From positions 6,386,001 through 6,450,000 of the forward strand of contig CM082576.2 of assembly GCA_040954595.2 (NCBI GenBank): 64,000 nucleotides of DNA. The letters are read 5' to 3'. Numbering within the stretch: the first letter of the stretch is position 1; each line of letters begins with the position of its first letter. The notes under the pieces are model-generated. The model saw only the letters and a program-made list of their open reading frames with translations, did no database searches and was not told the origin of the DNA. Positions 53,961-64,000 of this stretch are shown piece after piece. The DNA is from Balanoglossus misakiensis. Taxonomy: Eukaryota; Hemichordata. The position numbers were made by a program, and so were the translations under genes.

Positions 53961-56900
53961 CTAAACTTGTTTCTTTTTTCCTTTCCCCTTGGATGGTTTT
54001 GCAAATAGCGAGGGATTTATCTGGTGTTTTTCCAGTCCCTTCACGGAAAACAATCTGGCAGCTCGTTCCTGTAAAGTCCCTCCACACTTGAGACCTCTCT
54101 CCATCAGGGCCAACTTCAGTCTGTCCAGACCCAAGGACTCCAGTTCAGAGACATCGCCGCACTGTTCCCATTCAAAGGAATCGTCCTGTGAATTTAAAAT
54201 AGAGAAAACAAGTTAGATGTTACTCAAGGAAATTAGTTTTTTTTTTTATTTCAGTGGTTATGACATTTTATGATGTGCGGGAAAATCTGGCAAATGAGTG
54301 TGGTAGACATGTTTTTCAATGCAGTCTAGGTCAGCCACCCCCTGGGCATTTACACTCCATACACTGGACTCTCACAGCCCCTCTCGCCCACATACCCTAA
54401 CCTAATCCCTATCCCAAAACCCAACTTGTGGGTGGTAAATGTCCACGGGGGTAACTGTCCTGACAACTTTTTCATGGGGCAAAGTCACTCCACTTTGATG
54501 TTTTTTTTTTGGTTTGTTTCTGTGACCTCGCTGACCTCATTGTTAGTACTCCTGACAACATAAAAAACTGGCTCACATGACCTTGAAGGGCGGGCAGGCG
54601 GGCTTGCTCTCAAGACCAAACAAAAAGATATTAAACATTCTTTCTTAGAGTTCCATTTAGCTGCATGGCCCTGTTACCAGCAGCTCATGCCTAAAGAGAT
54701 CCAAACCACAGCTTGATTATGAGAGTTTTGTGCACAGACAACCAATCAAACTGCATGTTACAAAATGTTGCAGATTGCCACCCAGCAAATGCAAAAACGC
54801 CATCAGTCTGGGACAAACAAAAGTTTTGATGAAACCTTAGACAAGTTTTTATAGTCACAATTGTTAGTAAGACATAATAACCCAAATCTGAGCAAGTGGT
54901 CGCGTTTTCTCGCACAGTAAACGTGCCTTTACATTAAATGTCTTGAGATCACAGCAGTGAATGACAAAGAGACGAGAAATATTGAATAGAAGCATGTCAT
55001 GTGTGGGCCCTAAAGTGCCTACATTTTTTCTTGTCTGTCAGTTTGAAAGCCTGTTGTTGCTGCACTGCAAAACACTGACAATGAAGAAACCAATGTCTTT
55101 ATGATTGTGGCTGTCAAAACATTCCTTTGTAAGACATTCACAAAAATACTACTGGTACTTTTGGAAGAATATATTGTTGAAGAACAATCAAGTCTGTAAA
55201 CTGTCTTAATTTTCGGTTGGGTGTACATCAATGTTTCCTCTATTATTAAAGGTTGTTCTTTTTTTTTGGGGGGGGGGGGGGTGTTGCATGAAAAAAAAAC
55301 ACATTCTGTTTGGTGTTAGGTGTTGAGAAGTTGATATCCCTTTCCTCTAGCCAGATTTGAAAACAAAAATCTGTTTTGGATTCGATTCAAAGACTTGTAA
55401 CCTTACACCAGTATATCCATCTGGTGTGTATTGATCTCAAATGAGTAAAGGTAGTCAGGGATTAAATTATGGAAGCAAAATCGTGGCTCTGGTCTTGGGT
55501 CAAGACTTCAAATCTAAATCTATTTAGTGAGCTATCTAACATTTACAGTTGCACAAAAACATGATATTTCAACGCCAGAACAGAGTGTACCACTGCACAA
55601 CTAAAAAGTGGAAAATAAGATAAAACGAACACTGGTGTGTTTTTACACGGACAGGCTTAGACACAGTCAATTGATATGCACATTTGACCACTCTGGACTA
55701 ATCTTGGTGAAGTGAGGGTTACTGGTGTTGTCGTCTCATGTGTACTGTGTCTAAGGTTACCCACGAAAATAGAAACGAAAAGGTCTTCACTGTGTACGTG
55801 ACTACACCTCAATTAGTTCTTCCATTAGCTTCCATTTGATTAGAATTGGTACATACACAGTGCGACAGTTTATTGGTTATATACATACCTGCCCAATCAG
55901 GGAGACTTAAGATATAGATATTTACAGAAAACTTTTACAATGTACCAGCAGTTAAAAACATCTGTTGTTGATGTCAAAATTCACTAATAATGTTTTTGTC
56001 TCAATACCAAAATCAGTCAGTTCTAAAAATCTTATATCTTTAAAATGGCAACATTAGGTCAATAGTTTTTCAAGTTTTGAGCTCCAAAAAATCTTGCAGG
56101 TGGTGGGTTGGAGAGATTGACGGACAGTAATGTTAGGCCCCTCAGTGCGCCTTTGCACACAGGGGCCAACATTCCATGTTGTATAGAAGGTCACTTGGGT
56201 GACTGATAAGACTAATTCAGTGCTGACAGCCATGATAAATGGCAGAACAGCAATTGTAGGAGGTGGGAGTGCTAATGACCAGCGCACTTTACAGTCAATA
56301 AACATAAAGTGAACTTCAATCGATGGATATCCACAGACAAAACACTCTCTGCCCCCAAAAAGCGAGGGTTTCCACTACTTGTGTAACTCACCTTCAGCTG
56401 TTCTGTTTGAGGATCTCCACTCCCTCCGGTCTTGGGATCATTCTGTGGAGGTGGAAGAGAGCTGAGCAATGAGTGTTCACATTTCTCCGCTGTTTTGTGA
56501 CTGCTTTGCTGAGTTCCCGCACAATCCTCCGTCGCGCTGCCAGTATCAGTCTTTGCACCACTGCTTTCTCTGCCAGCAACTGGTCCGCCCTTATCAGTCC
56601 TCAAGACGTCGCTTTTCTGCATTTTGGGGACATCGCCACTTTCCTCAGCGGTAGCGTCTTCATTTTTTCTAGACACAGCATCCATGCCCTGTGAGTCGCG
56701 ACTGCATCCTGGCTGTTGATCTTTGCCATTTCCACCGTCTTTCGACTCTTGTTTCATCTCATCTAAATATTTCTGACACAGTTTTTTCATTTCCTTATCC
56801 TCCTCAGTTTCCTCTTCTTCATCCTCCTCATCATCATCATTAGAGCTGCTATTGCTGTCAATGTCAACACCAAGCCTACACAGACACACAGATGAACAGA

Positions 56901-59254
56901 TATAAAATATTGCAAAAATTTCAAAATAGAGCTGCCGGACCAGACGTATGTATTTCAAATCTGGTCTCAACTCCATTCTGGTGATTTAAAGATCACGGTG
57001 GAGTGACCATGTTGGCCTACTAGTATCATATTTCACATACCTCACCACATGAGGGCACTGCTCAAGTTTGTAACAGCTAGTACAAAAGGTGGGGTTGAGT
57101 TTTCAACACACAGGAGGCTTTCAGCCCTTTCTCACATGACATGCATTACCACCATACAAAACATATCTAGCCAACGGCAGTTTGCACCCACAATTGTGCT
57201 GACCTTATCAAAGGTCACATAGCTGAACTCTGGACACGTCTGTCTTATCCGCAATGCACAATACACTACCTGATTATGAATTTACTGTGCGTGCAATGTG
57301 CAGTGGTGCATAGACAGATTGTATTCAGGTCTGTGTCTATACACAGACCACAAATGCAATTCAGGGAATGTTACTCACAGGTGTCACAGTGTGTGTTTTG
57401 CTCAGTAAAATAAACTGTTCCATCTGTGAGAAGTAACAATAAGTTTTTACAGGTACACTGCATCGTGTCAACACAATCATTATCCTTGAGTTGTGATTTC
57501 TCATGTTCCGCAAGCTACCAGTAAATTTCAGCTCTAGAAGAGCAAACTCCTACAAATCTGTGCACCTGCAGTTGTATATACTCACCAAAGCCTTTGTTTC
57601 TTTCCTTCACTGCGATCCTTCCCGTTGGATTTTCTCTTCAGAGACGACCCTGATGTTTGCGCTGCCTCTGATGCTGCTGCTTGCATGCCTAAAATAATTC
57701 AATCAACGTGAATTAAAAGCTAAATTTACAATGTGTCAGGCACAATTACATTTTGACCAGTCCCCAGAACAAGATGGCATCTAATGAATGATAAATCATG
57801 GTATTCTTGTTAAATTGCAATGACTGGATCTCTGTTTGATGATCTGAACTTGATGATAGACAAGTAAAACACACATATACACTGTAGGTTTTATGTGTGC
57901 CATGAATAGAGGTGATCTTGTTCTGGTGGACCACTGAACTGAAACGACGCCCATTACATAGTCTGCTTTGATGGAAATCATCACAATTCACATTCATATG
58001 GACTGCATCCAGAAAGTAGTGTGATTGAACCGAATATGTACAACAAACAAAATGCATATTTGACACCGTGGGATCATCTCCAATCATCTTACCCTGCGTG
58101 AGGGCATCGTGTACGTTTTCCATGATGGACTCTTTCTGCTGGGAATATTTCTGATCGCTGAATATGTGCCGTGGTTCTGAGGCCATTTTCTCCAGCTTCT
58201 CTCTCTTCTTGGCTTGTCTTTCCTTTTCTCTGTCGGCTTGTTTCTTCAACCATTCTGCCAACCTGAATATAAAAACATTATCAGGCACTTTGTATTTGAT
58301 ACAGCCATGCATATTTAAGTATTCCTGATGTTTGTGAAATAGACAATTCTGAAATGTCGAACTAGACACATCGATATTATGGCAGATTCAATGAATCTGT
58401 CTCTTACCTTTTTTCGTCATTGACATCACGTAATCTGCGTCCACTCAGATCTCGACATGCCTCACGATTGGTTGTCTTCTCTATCTGTGCACCAATCATA
58501 CGCAGCATCGAACCAAACCCTACAACAGACAAATTATGTCATGCGATTATCATGTGATTCAGTGCAAACACTTTGAAGAGCTGGTGCACGGGAACTTGAT
58601 ACAATGCTTTGATGGCCAAACTTACGGATTGGATGATATTATTGCAATTACAAAATAAACCAATGAATGAATGGATAAGTCCTACTTACCCCCCTTACCA
58701 CCTGGTAGTCTGTAACAGACATTGTAAACAGCGTCTGTCTGTAACTTGGCCTCATCTTCCACAAGTCTTCCATTGACCACAAAGTAGAAGTCATCAGCGC
58801 TTAAACCCTGTGACAATAATTAAAACAAAATGTGTTTTTCAATTCACTGTTTCAGAGTTGACATTGTAGGGTGTATTGCGCCCTCAAACTTGACTGAAAT
58901 ATTCAGTCCAGTCCTCAAGCGTGCATTGTATGTAACTTACACTACTGTACTATGCAATGTACCACGCCACGTTTCAACATACCAATGTTGCTAAGACATG
59001 TGATTATTATGTAAGGTAACAAAGTGTCACCTCTAAATACTATGACTGGAATCTCTGGCCCGAAAGTGGAATGAAATCGTGTGTAGTGCTAGTGCCATAT
59101 GTACATGTACTCACACACGATCAAGATGATCAAAGAACGTTTGACTCACTTTCTCCTGGCATATCTGCCTTTTCAATCTTCTGACACTGTCGTCTTCATC
59201 CTCTTGTAGATCTACAAACCTTGTTTTCCCGTTAAAGCTACAGGTAATCGGCAT
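53961..59254 (-). CDS. SDE2: SDE2, ubiquitin-like-processed splicing and replication-stress factor
   Basis: Seven exons in phase: 59150-59254, 58690-58807, 58408-58519, 58093-58262, 57586-57688, 56392-56875 and 53961-54185, giving 438 residues (human 451). Order of parts: a ubiquitin-like fold (1-75) ending in the processing motif GGKGG; the Sde2 domain beginning [20 protein letters not shown] and [15 protein letters not shown]; a Lys/Arg-rich coiled region; a long acidic Ser/Glu-rich disordered part (exon 6, [14 protein letters not shown]); and a C-terminal SAP-type DNA-binding segment [19 protein letters not shown] then [14 protein letters not shown]. In yeast and human, cleavage after GG frees a Lys-starting Sde2 that joins the spliceosome and, in human, regulates PCNA-linked replication-stress signalling. 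The exon 2-3 junction falls inside GGKGG. Confidence 0.97.
55265..55280. repeat. Poly-G run
   Basis: About 14 G bases following a T run, in the long last intron of SDE2. Confidence 0.85.
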
Positions 59255-60723
59255 GATTGCTCGGTTTCAGGGCGAAGTATATCCTCCAACCGTAACGTGT
59301 GACAGACGTTGTTGTTGATCCGTTCAAATGCGGAAGTGCAACCGAGGCAGACGAGCAAGATAGAGGGCGCTATTTGACTCCAGCCAGTGTTCATTGATAT
59401 TATTGAGACAAAATCGCATTCACAGGCTATTTCTAGTTCTTCCTTTATAGCAGAGGAGTCTGAGTATTAACAGAGACTAAGTTGCAGCTTGGAATCTATA
59501 CAATCAGATGTTTGTTGTCGTTGTTTTATGGGCAGGGGGATATCCATCCGCTGTTACAATTTATGCGTCACACTCTGATAAAAAAAAATCAGCTTCGTCA
59601 CTTCTACAAACACAAGAAGATATTTTTTTTATAAAGGTCTTTATTTCATTTGCAGAATAACGTAAATCATAAGCTACACCTGGGTGTGCAATTTTTTTTT
59701 AGTAAAGCATCATGCCAAATCAACCGCCACACTGAGTCACAATGAAAACTAGAATGCTAAGATAAAAAAGATACAGTATTTTTATTGCATTGTATTCACA
59801 AACCACATTTAAAAGGGAAATAAATATGTACAAAGCTTTAAAGGGGTTTACCCGAATGTCTGACAGCTACCACAGTGTTTGGGCTCCAAGTGAGCACAGC
59901 CGGTATGTAACGTTTTCCCCAATTCGGGAAAGAAGGGCCACACAATTTTTGCAAGAACAATGGCTAATCATAACAAAGGCAAGATCTCTCAAAATCCGAA
60001 TCTTTTACAGGGCCGCATAGAGTTAAAACTCAGCGGTGCTCCAGGGAAAAAAATACAAATTGAAGCGTGTAATATATAAAAAATAATACACCAATAGAAA
60101 TGCTTTTAAAAAAAGAACTTGTTTCTTTTAGTTCAACACTTGTTTTCTTCTATCTCCATTTTACCATAAACGGGTAATCGAGCCTCATTCTTGGCAAGGA
60201 AAGGTACTTGTCATTTTCGTGTTTCCAGTGGGGTATATTAAAACCTTTGTGGGTACTGACAATAGGATATATGGTTGATCGTTGCGCCCTCCCCCGTCAA
60301 ATTTGTTACTGTCCGTCGAATCCGAGGATTTATGGCTTGTTGAATTTCTTTATTTTTTTGACATATTATAGTCCTTGTCTTACATAAATGATATGTTTAA
60401 TATCAGCCTGGCCATGAACTTCGGTTTCTTGGTGGTATGGTTAGCTCTATGACCTGTGTTACAGGATTAAATCTGCCAAACTGTTGTGCAGCTCTTGCGA
60501 AATATTGGTCATTGTCATCTTTCCTCCGGAGGAGGCGCTGTACATATCATGTCACATATGTCACACACAGTATCTGACAAACGGGTGCTTATTTCAACTA
60601 CTAGCCTATGTCTGTTGTGTAAAAAATGATTATTTGGTAAATGTACAAAATGTCTTGTGTAAAACTGAGATGGTTACTGTAACCACCGACTGGAAGTTTT
60701 TTTTGAATTTTTGGTCGACGTCC
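59255..60723. other. SDE2 promoter and Stum-like B 3' UTR
   Basis: A minus-strand AATAAA at 60349-60354, about 370 bases past the Stum-like B stop, probably ends that transcript. SDE2's promoter lies near 59255-59450, without a clear TATA box. The short plus-strand frame at 59790-60020 has no support. Confidence 0.6.
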
Positions 60724-63074
60724 TTAGTAAGTCTGTCCTGGCATCATCGGTTGTTGGGCTGGGGCTGGGGCTGGGGCTGGTGCCGCCTGGCTTTGCATCA
60801 TGCTGGAATTGTTGATGACGATTGGTGCCGCCGGGGCCGGGGCGGTTGTGACCACGGTTGTGGTGTTACCACCGCTGTGGTATTCGGCTATCGGGTATAA
60901 AATAAGAATATAGTCAAAACATAATAGTCAAATCGGAAATATCTCAAGTATTATTCAATTATAATATTGTAATGTAGACCATATACGCAGTAGTCGGGGG
61001 AGGGAGGGGGGGGGGTCAGCGGGTGCATGTGGCAGGTAGCTACCGATATGTAGCAGTCTTAGATTTCTCGGTAAAAATTGCTTTGAGTGAAGCCAATGTA
61101 ATTTCAACACTGAGCAATCGGGATGGGGCTCACGTGTCTCCTGCAGTTTTATGAGTGCAAATATTTGCTGTTTTGTTCAAAAGCAACGCTTGCCCGAGAA
61201 ATACCGACCCTCTCCGAAATATCTCCACAAAATTGAGTTACCCCCCCCCCTACACATCCCGAGTGCAGCATCATGGCATCGCCGACAACCGGCCTACTTG
61301 TGCTCGAGAGGAAGCGACAGGTTGGTCAACTTACCTGACATGCCGATAATAGCGCATGCCCAGATCCAGCTCCAAATCCAGCCAATGAGGATACCGGCAA
61401 GGAAAAATTGCAGAACACCAATGAAGAAGTTGAGACAGCAGCAGCCAAATTTAGCCCCAATGTCATCACCTGGATTACCGCAGCAAAACACGAAGAATCC
61501 AGCAAGAATTGTGCCTGTGGGGAGAAAGAAACGATGCACACGTTAGAACACATTTTGCACAACTTGCTATATAATCACAGTTGTTTGTGTGGCAAGCAAC
61601 TTAATTCGGTCATAAATCAGAATGTTGGGCCGATCGCCGAGGTTCTTTATGGTATTGCGCCCTAACATTCACATCTTCCTTTGATATCCGCGGTTTTCAT
61701 TTCCGCTGAAACTTAGACCATTAGTGGCCAAATCCATGCAGCTATGCTTTTATCCCTGCCTTTGTCCCTTTCTTTCTTTCCTTGTTACGGTGATCCATAC
61801 TGGATGTCGTGTACGAGACCGTGCGATTCATGTTCTCTATTCACATTACGAGAAAAACACGGTGATCTAAGTACAATTCTAATTTGTTTGTTCGGGGTGG
61901 GGAGCTTTTTATGACATGTTTTATGATATGTCGACGATTTCGCGACAAGAACGGCCCTGGCAACTCCGACTACCTGTTTTGTTTTGTTACGTACATCCGT
62001 GTATGGGACTCCGGTAGCCATGCCAACTTTGATGTCAGCCATTGTTCACGGAAACAAATAGATCAAACGCCTCCACAAGTTCGTTACGTAATACTTTCAA
62101 ATCGATTAATAAGAGCCAGTTTGCTTGTCTCTCTCGAGGGTCTGTGTTCTAAATTAGATTGGAATTTGGTCGTCTCGTTCAATGGCGGCCTGTTCCGCCG
62201 GGGCCGCGTAGAACTGCATGGCAACTGCCAACGATGACACAATATGACAGGTGGTTGTTGTTCCAGTGGAAGTCTCGAACCACAACCGCTTTGTATTGAG
62301 AAAGAAGAGCCCACAGTTTCTAACACTCTTTCTACCCCTGACTCTTTGCAAACCACGAAGTCACGAGGTTGTGGGAGTTTCTACTCCAATCTTCGGAATG
62401 TGCAATAAAGCGATACTTGATGGACAACTAAAAGGTTTCAAAAAGTTTGACAGTCACTTGACGAAAGCGTGACGATGTTTAAAATATTAAAAGATAGAGC
62501 TGCAGGTGCTCATCAAGTTAACATTGTGACGGAGAATGTGTTGGAACTTCCGACTGTGGGTTTTGACCCATATTGTTACGCAGCGAGTATTTTTAAATTT
62601 GTTCATCCCGCGCTGACTTGCACAGTCACACGCCGGGAGGCGGGCGGTAGCAATCAGTAGCCGTGACCTGAGGCGAGATTGCAACCAGAAGCCGTGTAGG
62701 TCACTTGTTTGCCGACTTCGCGTGCGACACCTGACCCCGCCGGCACACCTTAGCAACGGATTTTACTATCTGTCGGCTGCTCTCATGTTGTCACACATTC
62801 GCAGATGACCACCCCCTCCCCCCCACCACACACACTAAAAAATCGAATATAACTCATAGCCAGGTATCTCTAAACAAAAAGAGTTATGCTCACCCCATCC
62901 CGGAATGAAGATGTCGACTATACAGCAGACGATAGCTCCGGCGATATGCAAGGCGGGAATGGCTTGGCGACAGCAGTTGTTCTGCTGGTTGTTGATCACG
63001 ACAGTGGTCGTCGGTGCTGGGGCCGGGGCCATAACCACCGTGGTATTATTGGACATCATAGTGTTGTTTGCCAT
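60724..63074 (-). CDS. STUM: Spec3/Stum family membrane protein, paralogue B
   Basis: Three exons in phase: 62894-63074, 61335-61514 and 60724-60887, giving 174 residues. The core is nearly identical to paralogue A: CCRQAIPALHIAGAIVCCIV, GTILAGFFVFCCGNPGD, LNFFIGVLQFFLAGILIGW and IWSWIWACAIIGMS. The middle exon is exactly 180 bases in both genes and all intron phases agree, so they are paralogues by local duplication, now separated by SDE2. The tails differ: the N-terminus is MANNTMMSNNTTVVMAP and the C-terminus is an Ala/Pro repeat (APAPAPAPAQQPMMPGQTY). Both tails carry TTTVV motifs. Two hydrophobic regions indicate a membrane protein. A role in cilia or mechanosensation follows only from family knowledge. 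Confidence 0.9.
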
Positions 63075-64000
63075 CTTGTGTTCTTTTTGATCACTGACAG
63101 CTGATACAGATAGATCGCCGCTTCGATCGCCCGGAGATGGGACAGTTCAGATTACAGGTCCTCTTTGCGAAACGTGACAGTAACTACTACGCACAGTCTC
63201 TCAATCAACGATGTGTATATCCACCCCAAGCCCCCTTTTTCATGCAAAACAGAGCTCCCCCGTTACCACGGAGACACTATGTAAACAACGAAAGTGTTTA
63301 TAGCAACAGGGGCAACCGCGGGTAATTATACCAGCAGAGAATAGTTGTTGTGACGTAATACGGGTTGGTAAAAATCAATAATATTGCAACTGGTCGCGGT
63401 CTGTTACACCTGCTAAGTCCACGTCCCACACAGACTGTTTGACATCCTGGGCCTTCACTGAACAGAAGTCTCTGCAAACGTCACAAAGTCAAAACATGTA
63501 TCAAAAGGAAAGGAACACTTCGAAGTGTTTCTAGGCATGTTTGAAGAAGCACCGAAGACGAGACGGCGCGATCAGAAAACTTCAGTGGAGCTTGAGGCTG
63601 TTGAAGCAAGTTATGAGAGTGCGAGCTAGGACTCCAGTCGACGTGGTGGCTGACAAACGCGTTGCAGTATTTCATACAGACCATCACACACAAAACACAC
63701 AAAACCAAACCGCCGGCCAGAATATATGTTAGTACGATGTCATGACACTGAAAAATAATGCCCCCACCCGCTCGCAACAACTCATTTTCGTTCCGTTTAT
63801 TTCACGTGAATATAAACATGTTGAACTATGCGAGAAAAATTTGACCAGGATAATTTTTGTCATTAAATAATTTTTTTCTCGGTACTTCCCATTTGAATAT
63901 CATTATCGTTTAATTATAATTTATGTTCTTTGAATTATTCACCACCACCCTGAATGTAGTCATGCGAACTTAAGGTAGATTGACATTTTGACAACATCTG
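63075..64000. other. Right edge: Stum-like B upstream region
   Basis: Promoter side of Stum-like B. Several short frames exist (63137-63325 and 63541-63732 on plus, 63481-63780 on minus) but none has splice context or family resemblance. Nothing else seen. Confidence 0.6.

Noticed and set aside
54361-54425. CCCTAACCTAATCCC-like stretch, considered as an interstitial telomere repeat
   Set aside because: Units are irregular and few; not a TTAGGG array.
60484-60900. Plus-strand frame with Gly/Trp repeats
   Set aside because: Antisense of the Ala/Pro-rich tail exon of Stum-like B.

Overview
The window is animal nuclear DNA with dense, intron-rich protein genes (canonical GT-AG introns, AATAAA signals, long microsatellites). 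I could assemble thirteen complete gene models by joining exons in phase on both strands, plus one partial 3' exon at the left edge. A Lefty gene, two Spec3/Stum-type genes and gene neighbourhoods shared with human 1q42 and 14q24 point to a deuterostome invertebrate. A cephalochordate or hemichordate fits best; an echinoderm is not excluded.

Left part (1-18 kb): the end of an upstream gene; a very long gene (+, 826-9396) whose helical N-terminus resembles that of ZNF292/RLF/ZNF654 but which lacks zinc fingers; a two-domain CDADC1-type deaminase (-, 10503-13829); a repeat-rich gap with a MITE-like element and a long CA microsatellite; and an intronless pseudokinase (+, 16530-17654).

Middle part (19-42 kb): RCE1 CAAX protease (-), cytosolic HSP90 ending in MEEVD with heat-shock elements upstream (-), POMT2 (-) and GSTZ1 (+) as a head-to-head pair with 402 bp between start codons, then LEFTY (-) with a clear TATA box.

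Right part (42-64 kb): two unrecognised, divergently transcribed genes (177 aa on -, 662 aa on +), then three minus-strand genes in the order Stum-like A, SDE2, Stum-like B.

The genes do not form one pathway. The most informative whole-window signal is synteny: LEFTY, SDE2 and STUM lie together at human 1q42, POMT2 and GSTZ1 lie head-to-head at human 14q24.3, and here all five are in about 34 kb. I saw no CRISPR array, prokaryotic operon, integrated virus or convincing RNA gene. The less described items are the zinc-finger-less ZNF292-like giant, the pseudokinase, and the divergent pair of unknown genes.
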